A stretch of 64,000 bases of DNA from Haliotis asinina (taxonomy: Eukaryota > Mollusca > Gastropoda > Lepetellida > Haliotidae): contig NC_090288.1 in assembly GCF_037392515.1 (NCBI RefSeq), forward strand, positions 15,047,969-15,111,968, read 5' to 3'. Shown piece after piece: positions 32,175-38,435 of the stretch; positions within the stretch are counted from its first letter, which is position 1; every line of letters starts with the position of its first letter. The translations under genes and the position numbers were made by a program. Below the pieces are notes generated by a model. It saw nothing but the letters and a program-made list of their open reading frames with translations, made no database searches and was not told the origin of the DNA.

Positions 32175-32206
32175 ATTATAATATATAAATTATATATTAT
32201 AATATG
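32172..32206. promoter_or_regulatory. perfect 35-bp AT palindrome, bidirectional promoter with both start codons as its ends
   Basis: 17-bp arms (32172-32188 and 32190-32206) are exact reverse complements around one A. The left end CAT is the start codon of the minus-strand penton-like gene and the right end ATG is the start codon of the plus-strand gene. TATA-like strings are present on both strands. Confidence 0.7.
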
Positions 32207-33372
32207 GATTTAGCACACTTGAAAATCGTGGTGGAAGGTAGTACGGGGTTTAAAACAACCTTTATTAATATTTTTGAAAACTATATCGTGTCCGTTAATA
32301 ACGCGCAGGCGGTGGTAAACTGGAATCAAACCCCAATGCAGTTTTGGCAGAACCAACTCAACTTTGCTGTGTGGTGTGCGACGACAGGGTCGGGTGTGAC
32401 ACCAGACTAGGTATAGACGAACTGAGTAAGGCAGTCATTTTGTTTCATATTTATTATCAAACGAGACGAATATTGAAGGAAATAAGTGCTCCTCTTCCCC
32501 AAGATAAAGCGTGGAGTATGACGAATAACCCCTATGATAAACGCGCTTATGAACGTGTTTGTGGGGAGTTTGAGATTCCAACGAATAAAGACTTTCGCCT
32601 TCCTGGTGTGAACCATGGTCTCGGTATAGTTCTCGTGTACTTCTACAGGTCCGGAACATATTATGCCGGTTCTAAAGATGGTTCATACAACCCAAACCGT
32701 CATACATTTACAGGCCCCACAACGAATGAAAAGATCCATGTCAGCTGTATAAAGCAAACCAATCCTGATGCAGCCACAGCCTGGACTAAAATGATCTCAA
32801 AAACATCGAAAGAATTCACTCGTGCTGGTACAATACGCTTGAACGACTCGATTCGAACGTACGTGTGGGCGCTGTTCGGTGCGCAGTCGATGACGCGTTC
32901 CAACATCCTCGGTAAGGGAACTGCTTACGACGCTCAGAAACAGTTCGTTTCCAACGTTGAGGATGCTATCAATTCTCCAGTTGATCTCCCGCGGGCCATC
33001 GACCGTTACCAAAACGTGTTAGAATACGCCAGATCGAAAGTCAATTACGTGTTTGGCGTGGGGCTGTACATGGCTCCGAGTGATATGCAACTGAGAGTAA
33101 AAAAAGTGGTGGGTTATAACAACAAAATAGTCATAGCCACGGCAGATCAAAAGTTGGGTATCAACCCCGATATTAACACCCCCTATATCCCACACATCCC
33201 ACCACGTGAAATGGGTATAGTGGCGCCACCCCCGGAGCCTAAAGTTCATGTGCCCCCCACACACCCCCATATGCATGTGGGGGTACCCCCCTATCAGCAG
33301 CATATTGATAATAAAACGGCCCTGGTGGTTGGTGGGGTAACTTTGGGGCTTATTTGGTTAAAGATTTCTTAG
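32204..33372 (+). pseudogene. conserved Polinton structural-type protein, broken by a frameshift
   Basis: Two overlapping frames carry one protein. The first (32204-32410, 68 codons) ends after QFWQNQLNFAVWCATTG. The second (open from 32344 to 33372) continues with LFHIYYQTRRILKE, NPYDKRAYERVC, RLNDSIRTYVWALFGAQ, GTAYDAQKQF and PVDLPRAIDRYQNVL. As far as I recall these blocks are contiguous in a protein common to invertebrate Polintons, so a one-base frame change lies at about 32395-32420. The C-terminus is Pro-rich, holds a GC-rich palindrome (33278-33291) and ends in a hydrophobic segment (TALVVGGVTLGLIWL). The function is unknown; the position between capsid genes suggests a virion role. 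A programmed frameshift or an assembly error is possible. Confidence 0.7.
33278..33291 (+). repeat. GC-rich palindrome in the frame-broken structural gene
   Basis: TGGGGGTACCCCCC core within a Pro-rich C-terminal stretch; an adjoining imperfect inverted pair spans 33263-33282. In frame it reads VGVPP. Confidence 0.65.
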
Positions 33373-34534
33373 CCGCTATGTACACCAGACCCGCCACGGC
33401 GACGATGGCTGCCCACATGTTTTGACTGAGCCACATGGCAGTTTTAGCCAGAGCGCCCAACAACCACGAGACGATGCTACCCAGGATGCCGGGAAGGGCT
33501 TCGGCGGCTTTACCAGCCAGTTTAGCTAGGCCTTCCCCGAGTTTTTTTATCCAGTCTTTAACACCACCGCCTGTGGGAGTTCCCCCGCCGCCAGGTGTGG
33601 GGGGTGTGGGGGTTCCTCCCACCAGTGACACCACCAGGGTTGATATGATGAAACCCAATGCAGTCAGAATGCTGGCGATGGTGATCCCTTGCTCCCGGAA
33701 CAATATCCGAATCCTGTCTGCTAACGTGGTGTCTCGGTAGAGGACTTGATTGATGGTTTCCCGTATACGGTTGACCTGGGATCGAAGCTTTTCTTTGAAG
33801 GAGGATGCTGTCTCCAGCCAGGTCTGCCTTTCCTCTTCCAAATTACGTATTTGTTTCTCGATGTGGGCTTTCAGAGCCTCGTCATCAGTTTCACCGAGTT
33901 TTTTCTTTTCATAGGCGATGGTGTCGTCTATCTCACTCATTTTGGCCGTGCTTTTCGCGAGATGTCCGCGAATGGTTTGCATCGTCAGATCCAACCCCCG
34001 CAGTTCCCGAACGGTAAATTCGAGCCCCGGGAAGGGTTTGTTCTCGTAGTCGGCCAACACTTTTTTAATATCATAAGTCATGTTTTGATCTGATATGGCG
34101 TCCCTGATACCTTCCAGACCTTGAACTAACTTCGGAGGAATCTTAGGTCGCGCGCCACCGTAATCTCTGAAGCCTAGTTTATCGCGGATAAAGTCAATCC
34201 CATATCGATTTTTCAGTGTTGATAAGGCAAGCGGTTCTCTCGAGTTTTTTTGCATGAGCTCGCTCCCCGGGTGAGCCTTCAAACGCAGCGCGCCATCGAT
34301 GATGGTAAAATCGGAATAGTACCTTCCCGGCGCCTTGATGTTGTCTTTCTTTTCAACTTTGTTGTAATAATCGTCGACGGCACCCTTAATGAGTTCGGCC
34401 CTTTGCTTCGATAATGAGGTCTCAACTGCGTCGACAGCCGGTTGTAGGCCCGTACTGAATGAGGTCTCCTGGTCATCATCGAATGCCTGGGCACTATCGC
34501 CCGACATCTCCGTCATATCTATGTCTTCATCCAT
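33350..34534 (-). CDS. Polinton coiled-coil membrane protein
   Basis: 394 codons. Acidic N-terminus (MDEDIDMTEM), a middle section with helical, charged heptad-like sequence at about residues 195-265 (EKQIRNLEEERQTWLE), a hydrophobic segment at 284-307 (GITIASILTALGFIISTLVV), a Gly/Pro/Thr linker at 308-325 coded by a GC-rich repeat, then amphipathic and hydrophobic segments to the end. The motif DRIRxLFREQGITIASILTA is familiar from Polintons of cnidarians and molluscs. No enzymatic motif is seen; a virion membrane or membrane-penetration protein is possible. The gene faces the major capsid gene across 32 AT-rich bases, and its end overlaps the end of the plus-strand gene at 33372. Confidence 0.7.
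   Translation of the reverse strand: MDEDIDMTEMSGDSAQAFDDDQETSFSTGLQPAVDAVETSLSKQRAELIKGAVDDYYNKVEKKDNIKAPGRYYSDFTIIDGALRLKAHPGSELMQKNSREPLALSTLKNRYGIDFIRDKLGFRDYGGARPKIPPKLVQGLEGIRDAISDQNMTYDIKKVLADYENKPFPGLEFTVRELRGLDLTMQTIRGHLAKSTAKMSEIDDTIAYEKKKLGETDDEALKAHIEKQIRNLEEERQTWLETASSFKEKLRSQVNRIRETINQVLYRDTTLADRIRILFREQGITIASILTALGFIISTLVVSLVGGTPTPPTPGGGGTPTGGGVKDWIKKLGEGLAKLAGKAAEALPGILGSIVSWLLGALAKTAMWLSQNMWAAIVAVAGLVYIAAKKSLTK
33572..33624 (-). repeat. double GC-rich palindrome in the coiled-coil membrane protein gene
   Basis: Two cores (TGGGAGTTCCCCC and TGGGGGTTCCTCCCA) code for the Gly/Thr/Pro linker between the hydrophobic segment and the C-terminal helices. Confidence 0.65.
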
Positions 34535-34566
34535 TAGTATTAAAAATATATTTCATTTATATAACA
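34535..34566. promoter_or_regulatory. 32-bp AT-rich divergent promoter
   Basis: All the DNA between the minus-strand start (34532-34534) and the major capsid start (34567). It contains 'attaaaaatatatttc' and 'atttatataaca', so TATA-like elements serve both directions with almost no leader. Confidence 0.55.
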
Positions 34567-35823
34567 ATGTACGGCAGAAAATTAGATCCTTTCAGAAGAT
34601 TGAGAGAGCCATTAGGCGCCAGAGCCGTGCGCCAGTCGGTGACCATCACCAACAATCCCAGCAAGATAGACCAGAATCAAACTCTGCTGGTTAGATTTCC
34701 AAACCTTGGTGAGAATGACCTCATTGTACCAGGCACTGTTCGCCTGGCGTTCAATATCACGTTGACCTCCGACAACGACAAACGCGAGCTAGTGCGTAAC
34801 GTGGGTCGAGCTATCATCAAGAAAACGACCGTCAAGATCAGCGGTAACGAGGTGCTGAGCATCGACGACAGCGACGTGTTTCACTGCTACAGGGATCTCT
34901 GGAAAAGCGAGGGAGAACGAGTCAATGATGTGTACCAGGGTATCAGCAAATCAACCCGGGCGCTCATAGGGTATGTCTTCACGCAAGACCAGCAAGACAA
35001 GCTATCGGACGGTGAAAAGGCCATCGCTCGAGCATACGGGAATCGATTCTGCGTGCCGCTCGACTTCGAGTTGCTCACGGGACACGCGCCGTTTTACCAG
35101 GCCGCGCTGGGTGATAGGCTTGAATACGAGCTCACGTTTAACGACTATAGCAAAGTAGTGCGTACGCCGAACGGTGATGAGGCCAGTTATACCATAGACA
35201 ACATCTCTCTGGAGTTCGACATGGTCACTAGCCCGGAGCTGGCCAGGCAGGTTCGAAGCCAGTACTCTGGGAAGATGGCTATCCTGTACGATCACGTACT
35301 GAGGCATAGATCAGTCGTGCGAGATAAGAGCGACACTGTGTGGAATATCAACCTGAACGTGCCGGCGCGATCGATGAAAGGTATCCTGGTCGTCCCCGTG
35401 GAGTATTACGATCCATTCCGGAGGGACAGCGAGAAGTTTTTCAACCCCGAGATTGAAAAGGTGGAAGTGACCATCGAGGGCGTGCCCAACCAGCTGTTCA
35501 GTCATGGTATGAGGCCACACCAGCAGTGGGATGAGATAAAAAAGCTACCAGTGGGGGATTATATAACAAAGGACCTGGACCTCGGCTCCGTGCAGATCGG
35601 TGAATACCTGACCACCAAGTACGCCCTATGGTTGGACATGCGATCCACGGATGATGATAAACTGCACGGTAGCGGGCGCCGTATAGATAACGGCAGCGAA
35701 GGGATAACCATCCAGATTACTAAGAAAGCTCAACCCGCTGGTAAGTTGAAATTATATCTGTACGTTATTATGGACGCGCAACTTAATATAGACAATGGGA
35801 GATTCGTGCAAGCCATCTACTAG
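34567..35823 (+). CDS. major capsid protein, double jelly-roll (Polinton MCP)
   Basis: 418 codons from ATG 34567, chosen over an open extension to 34459 because it follows the AT-rich promoter and begins with the family-like MYGRKLDPFRRLREP. Further blocks: SVTITNNPSKIDQNQ, LVRFPNLGENDLIVPGT, a mid region with VPLDFELLTGHAPFYQ, and the C-terminal YLYVIMDAQLNIDNGRF typical of Polinton capsids. These proteins form trimers that tile an icosahedral shell, as in adenovirus-like and giant-virus lineages. Length and end match the family. The 3' end overlaps the ATPase start by 29 bp. No frame defect is seen. Confidence 0.85.
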   Translation: MYGRKLDPFRRLREPLGARAVRQSVTITNNPSKIDQNQTLLVRFPNLGENDLIVPGTVRLAFNITLTSDNDKRELVRNVGRAIIKKTTVKISGNEVLSIDDSDVFHCYRDLWKSEGERVNDVYQGISKSTRALIGYVFTQDQQDKLSDGEKAIARAYGNRFCVPLDFELLTGHAPFYQAALGDRLEYELTFNDYSKVVRTPNGDEASYTIDNISLEFDMVTSPELARQVRSQYSGKMAILYDHVLRHRSVVRDKSDTVWNINLNVPARSMKGILVVPVEYYDPFRRDSEKFFNPEIEKVEVTIEGVPNQLFSHGMRPHQQWDEIKKLPVGDYITKDLDLGSVQIGEYLTTKYALWLDMRSTDDDKLHGSGRRIDNGSEGITIQITKKAQPAGKLKLYLYVIMDAQLNIDNGRFVQAIY

Positions 35824-36448
35824 TGGGGGAGACCCTCACACCCCCCGGGGGTACCCCCAACTCCCCACTGACCCACACTGCGCCATAGTGTGCGGGCAGA
35901 CTGGCTGTGGGAAGACCGTTTTCGTCTTGGATATGTTGGAGGGTTACTACAAGGATGTGTTCGATAACATCGTTATCATGTGCCCTACTCTGAGCATGAA
36001 TAAAACGTACGCGCGACCTTGGGTGATGACGGACCCGGACGTACACAAAATCGACCCTGGAACACGCCTGCAGGACTGGTTGAAAGCTCTTCACGAGAAA
36101 TTTAAAGGGGAACCGACGCTGTTCATACTGGACGACTGCAGCGCTAATCGCGAGATAACAAAAAAGAGAGACATGCTATCGTACCTGGCCTTCTCCGGCC
36201 GGCATGCAAATCACAGCGTCTGGGTGCTAACGCAGAAGTTCAACTCGGTGTTGAAAGACCTCAGGGAGCAGACGCGATGGTTGGCCTTATTTCACTGCAA
36301 GGACAGGGATTCGTTCGAGGAGTGTTTGAGAGAGAACGATGTGATGAGCAAATTAGAACGGGAACGGGTGAAGAAACAGCTCGCTGAAACTAAACACGCT
36401 AAGCTCGTGCTCAAGACCGACCAACCAGTAGCATATATAGTATGCTAA
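35795..36448 (+). CDS. genome-packaging ATPase, FtsK/HerA superfamily (Polinton ATP)
   Basis: 217 codons. Walker A GQTGCGKT at residues 34-41, Walker B LFILDD at about 109-114, and the sensor-like VWVLTQKFNSV after it. This is the A32-like ATPase shared by Polintons, virophages and large DNA viruses, where it pumps DNA into capsids. Residues 8-26 before Walker A are a Gly/Pro stretch coded by a GC-rich repeat. The start lies 29 bp inside the major capsid gene in another frame, and the stop lies in a small tandem repeat at 36442-36483. Intact. Confidence 0.9.
   Translation: MGDSCKPSTSGGDPHTPRGYPQLPTDPHCAIVCGQTGCGKTVFVLDMLEGYYKDVFDNIVIMCPTLSMNKTYARPWVMTDPDVHKIDPGTRLQDWLKALHEKFKGEPTLFILDDCSANREITKKRDMLSYLAFSGRHANHSVWVLTQKFNSVLKDLREQTRWLALFHCKDRDSFEECLRENDVMSKLERERVKKQLAETKHAKLVLKTDQPVAYIVC
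35824..35870 (+). repeat. GC-rich palindrome in the ATPase N-terminus
   Basis: CCCCCCGGGGGTACCCCCAA within a stretch flanked by 'agtggggg' and 'ccccact'. In frame it codes Gly/Pro-rich residues ahead of Walker A. Confidence 0.65.
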
Positions 36449-36483
36449 GCAAAGCTAAGCTAAAGCTAAGCAAAGCTAAGCAT
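36442..36483 (+). repeat. two tandem 21-bp units at the ATPase stop codon
   Basis: 'gctaagcaaagctaagc' occurs twice, 21 bp apart. The first unit contains the ATPase TAA. Possible regulatory or termination role; nothing firmer. Confidence 0.6.
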
Positions 36484-36597
36484 ATAGCTATGATATTTGA
36501 AGTGTTTGGCGTGTGCAACTTAACCTTCATTTCTCTGTGTTTTGTCTGCATCGGGTATTATATAGTTAAAAGTAAATCTTACTTGTTATATTATAAG

Positions 36598-37200
36598 ATG
36601 GAGTGTGAGGAATTGCTCGAACAATTGTCTGGGGGTACCCCCACTGGGGGTGTGGGGGATTCCCCCAAGCGAGAGAAACTGGTGGCGTTGGCTGTTGGCG
36701 GCAAAGCCAAACATTACTTTGGAGACTACACTCCGGATAAAATTCACAAAATGTCAGCCGAAGAAATCGATAAGCTGTACGCTAGATACGAGTCCCGGCT
36801 CGGAGCAGAAATGACAAAGACAATAGGATCGGCTATGACCCAGATATACACCGGTATTGTATCACACTTCCTTCCCATTCCACCAGACCGCCGACTTTAC
36901 CTGTGGGAGGACCTCGAGAAAGACCCTTTTATCGAACACGCCATGAGCTCTATCAGCTGCGGGCTGTACCACAAATATGGTATGTTGTTGGCTCCAGTGA
37001 CGGCGGCGATTATCACAGCAAAACATTGTCAATTTGAGAGAAAGAATAATAATAATAGTATAGATGGATGCTGCTCCCGAGGTGACGGAAGTGACACAGG
37101 AACCAGTGAGGGAAACCCCTCCCGAGGTGATACCCCCCACACCCCCAACAGTGAGGGAAGTGACCCCTTCACAAACAGTAACCAGACAGAAGAATCCTAA
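36598..37200 (+). CDS. conserved Polinton protein of unknown function
   Basis: 200 codons from ATG 36598. The frame is open from 36442, but 36598 directly follows 'ttatattataag', the AT-rich motif seen before other starts, and begins MECEELLEQL. The core (KMSAEEIDKLYARYESRLGA, EMTKTIGSAMTQIYTGIVS, SCGLYHKYGMLLAPVTAA) is familiar from invertebrate Polintons but unassigned. Residues 11-24 (GGTPTGGVGDSP) are coded by two adjacent GC-rich palindromes. The last 45 residues are low-complexity and overlap the next gene in another frame. Confidence 0.65.
   Translation: MECEELLEQLSGGTPTGGVGDSPKREKLVALAVGGKAKHYFGDYTPDKIHKMSAEEIDKLYARYESRLGAEMTKTIGSAMTQIYTGIVSHFLPIPPDRRLYLWEDLEKDPFIEHAMSSISCGLYHKYGMLLAPVTAAIITAKHCQFERKNNNNSIDGCCSRGDGSDTGTSEGNPSRGDTPHTPNSEGSDPFTNSNQTEES
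36630..36667 (+). repeat. two adjacent GC-rich palindromes in the 200-codon gene
   Basis: TGGGGGTACCCCCA (36630-36643) and TGGGGGATTCCCCCA (36653-36667), read in frame as GGTPTGGVGDSP. The cleanest example of the repeat. Confidence 0.75.
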
Positions 37201-37390
37201 GAGAGTAGCTGCCGGTAAAAAACGGTGGTGTAACCAACATAAAGTGACCAACCCCCGACTGTTGTTGGCTGTAGGTGTAACTGCTGCCTTGGCTATCTCG
37301 TGGTTATACGTGGGGGTACCCTCCCACAGTGAGCCCCCACCCAACAGTGAGCCCCCCACCCCCACGGTAGACCCGCATATCATGTTATAA
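37064..37390 (+). CDS. small Pro-rich basic membrane protein
   Basis: 108 codons. Residues 1-40 are Glu/Pro/Thr-rich, 41-58 are basic (QKNPKRVAAGKKRW), 66-83 are a hydrophobic membrane segment (LLLAVGVTAALAISWLYV), and the tail is Pro-rich. 'NPKRVAAGK' recurs in small basic Polinton proteins as I recall. It overlaps the preceding gene by 137 bp in another frame. GC-rich palindromic repeats code for both Pro-rich ends. A DNA-binding or core-like role is possible but unproven. Confidence 0.55.
   Translation: MDAAPEVTEVTQEPVRETPPEVIPPTPPTVREVTPSQTVTRQKNPKRVAAGKKRWCNQHKVTNPRLLLAVGVTAALAISWLYVGVPSHSEPPPNSEPPTPTVDPHIML
37096..37167 (+). repeat. GC-rich repeat in the overlap of two small genes
   Basis: Repeated 'cagtgaggga' with 'accccccacacccccaac', coding Pro/Thr-rich sequence in one frame and Ser/Gly-rich sequence in the other. 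Confidence 0.5.
37311..37370 (+). repeat. GC-rich palindrome and decayed copies in the 108-codon gene
   Basis: TGGGGGTACCCTCCCA (37311-37326) followed by two 'cagtgagcccccac' units. Codes the Pro-rich tail (YVGVPSHSEPPPNSEPP). Confidence 0.65.
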
Positions 37391-37416
37391 TTTAAATATT
37401 TTATATCATATACATA

Positions 37417-37644
37417 ATGTCTGAGGGGAAAACGTTCGTCAACGACGCATACCACGCCACAGTGGTCGCCAGTCTAGCCGTAGGGTACGCTCGGTTGACT
37501 AAAATGGTGCTTAAACAACCAACTATCAAGCTAGATTTCAACCTGCAGGATATGGGTATGCTCATAATGAACCTTGGTATGGCGATGGCCACAAAAGACA
37601 TCCTAGTAAAACAAGGAATAATACCTGATAATATAATGAAATAA
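37417..37644 (+). CDS. small hydrophobic Polinton protein
   Basis: 75 codons after an AT-rich leader (ttatatcatatacata). Two hydrophobic segments (YHATVVASLAVGYARL and MGMLIMNLGMAMATKDILV). Small membrane proteins of this kind sit between ATPase and polymerase in other invertebrate Polintons. No function assigned. Confidence 0.6.
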   Translation: MSEGKTFVNDAYHATVVASLAVGYARLTKMVLKQPTIKLDFNLQDMGMLIMNLGMAMATKDILVKQGIIPDNIMK

Positions 37645-37652
37645 ATATAGGG

Positions 37653-38078
37653 ATGGCCACGATAGCTATGATGGTCGGTGGGGCGTTAGTGAATGCCCTG
37701 GCATTTTCCGGGAGTAATTTCCTCTTCTCGAAACTACGAGATGATCACGCGGCTGAAATACAGGAAGAAAGGAAGCGGCACGATCTCGCTACTGAGAAAT
37801 TACAAAGAGCACAGGCTGAGTACGCTAAAAAACACCTCCAGAGGATCGATTTCATTAATGAACAACTCCAGCGTGAAAACCATGCCGTTCAAACATTCAA
37901 CGATGTCGATGAAGCAATGAAAGAATACTACCTACTAACTGGTAAACAATTGGAACCGCTCAATAAACCCACACTCGCTCAGTACTACACACCATCCAAG
38001 GGACAAATGAATCGTGAACTGGGCTTCATAGTGTTGGGTATAGCAGCTACTGCGTTGGTTGCGAAGCAATTAAATTAA
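37653..38078 (+). CDS. Polinton membrane/coiled-coil protein
   Basis: 141 codons. N-terminal hydrophobic segment (3-25, ending in GSNFLFSKL), a charged coiled-coil-like helix (27-70, EEERKRHDLATEKLQRAQ type), the block DVDEAMKEYYLLTGKQ and a C-terminal hydrophobic segment (about 121-138). This layout is very familiar from cnidarian and mollusc Polintons, so the gene is real, but its role is unknown. Its start lies 8 bp after the previous stop. Confidence 0.75.
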   Translation: MATIAMMVGGALVNALAFSGSNFLFSKLRDDHAAEIQEERKRHDLATEKLQRAQAEYAKKHLQRIDFINEQLQRENHAVQTFNDVDEAMKEYYLLTGKQLEPLNKPTLAQYYTPSKGQMNRELGFIVLGIAATALVAKQLN

Positions 38079-38097
38079 AATACCTATATAAGTAAAC

Positions 38098-38364
38098 ATG
38101 AGACCCGCTCCATACCGATGCGAATACATACTTATGGGGAAGACCGAGGCCTGTGGTAGGAAATGCAGGAATCAGGGGTTCTGTTGTTTCCATATGGGAA
38201 GTCCTAACTACACGTGTTCTGTGTGTGGTATCGGGGTTAAAGGACACTACTGTCTATGTAAAGCTCACGGAGCGAACGTAGTCAGACATCAACTCATCTA
38301 CGAGAATAAAAAGGGCTACATAAAAGAACGTAAGCGACTGCTCAAGATAGACTCCAGTGAGTGA
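38098..38364 (+). CDS. small Cys-rich zinc-binding protein
   Basis: 88 codons. Cys at 8, 19, 23, 29, 30, 40, 43, 52 and 54 with His 32 and 57 form two likely zinc knots, and the C-terminus is basic (KKGYIKERKRLLK). Similar Cys-rich small proteins occur in Polintons. An AT-rich leader 'cctatataagtaaac' precedes the ATG. A nucleic-acid or protein-binding role is likely but not shown. Confidence 0.65.
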   Translation: MRPAPYRCEYILMGKTEACGRKCRNQGFCCFHMGSPNYTCSVCGIGVKGHYCLCKAHGANVVRHQLIYENKKGYIKERKRLLKIDSSE

Positions 38365-38435
38365 AACAGCCACTTAAGGGTTACCTCCCTTTACTGTGAA
38401 CCAATTAGACATTGGTTCTCTTAGGTGTAAACACT

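Noticed and set aside
34459..34566. N-terminal extension of the major capsid gene
   Set aside because: Overlaps the divergent gene's coding region; the sequence is unlike capsid N-termini and the AT-rich promoter lies between it and ATG 34567.
36442..36597. 52-codon extension of the 200-codon Polinton gene
   Set aside because: Covers the ATPase stop repeat and the AT-rich leader; translation is low-complexity. ATG 36598 is better placed.
36862..37455. 197-codon minus-strand frame in the Polinton
   Set aside because: Antisense shadow of the plus-strand small genes, which show family-like motifs and AT-rich leaders.
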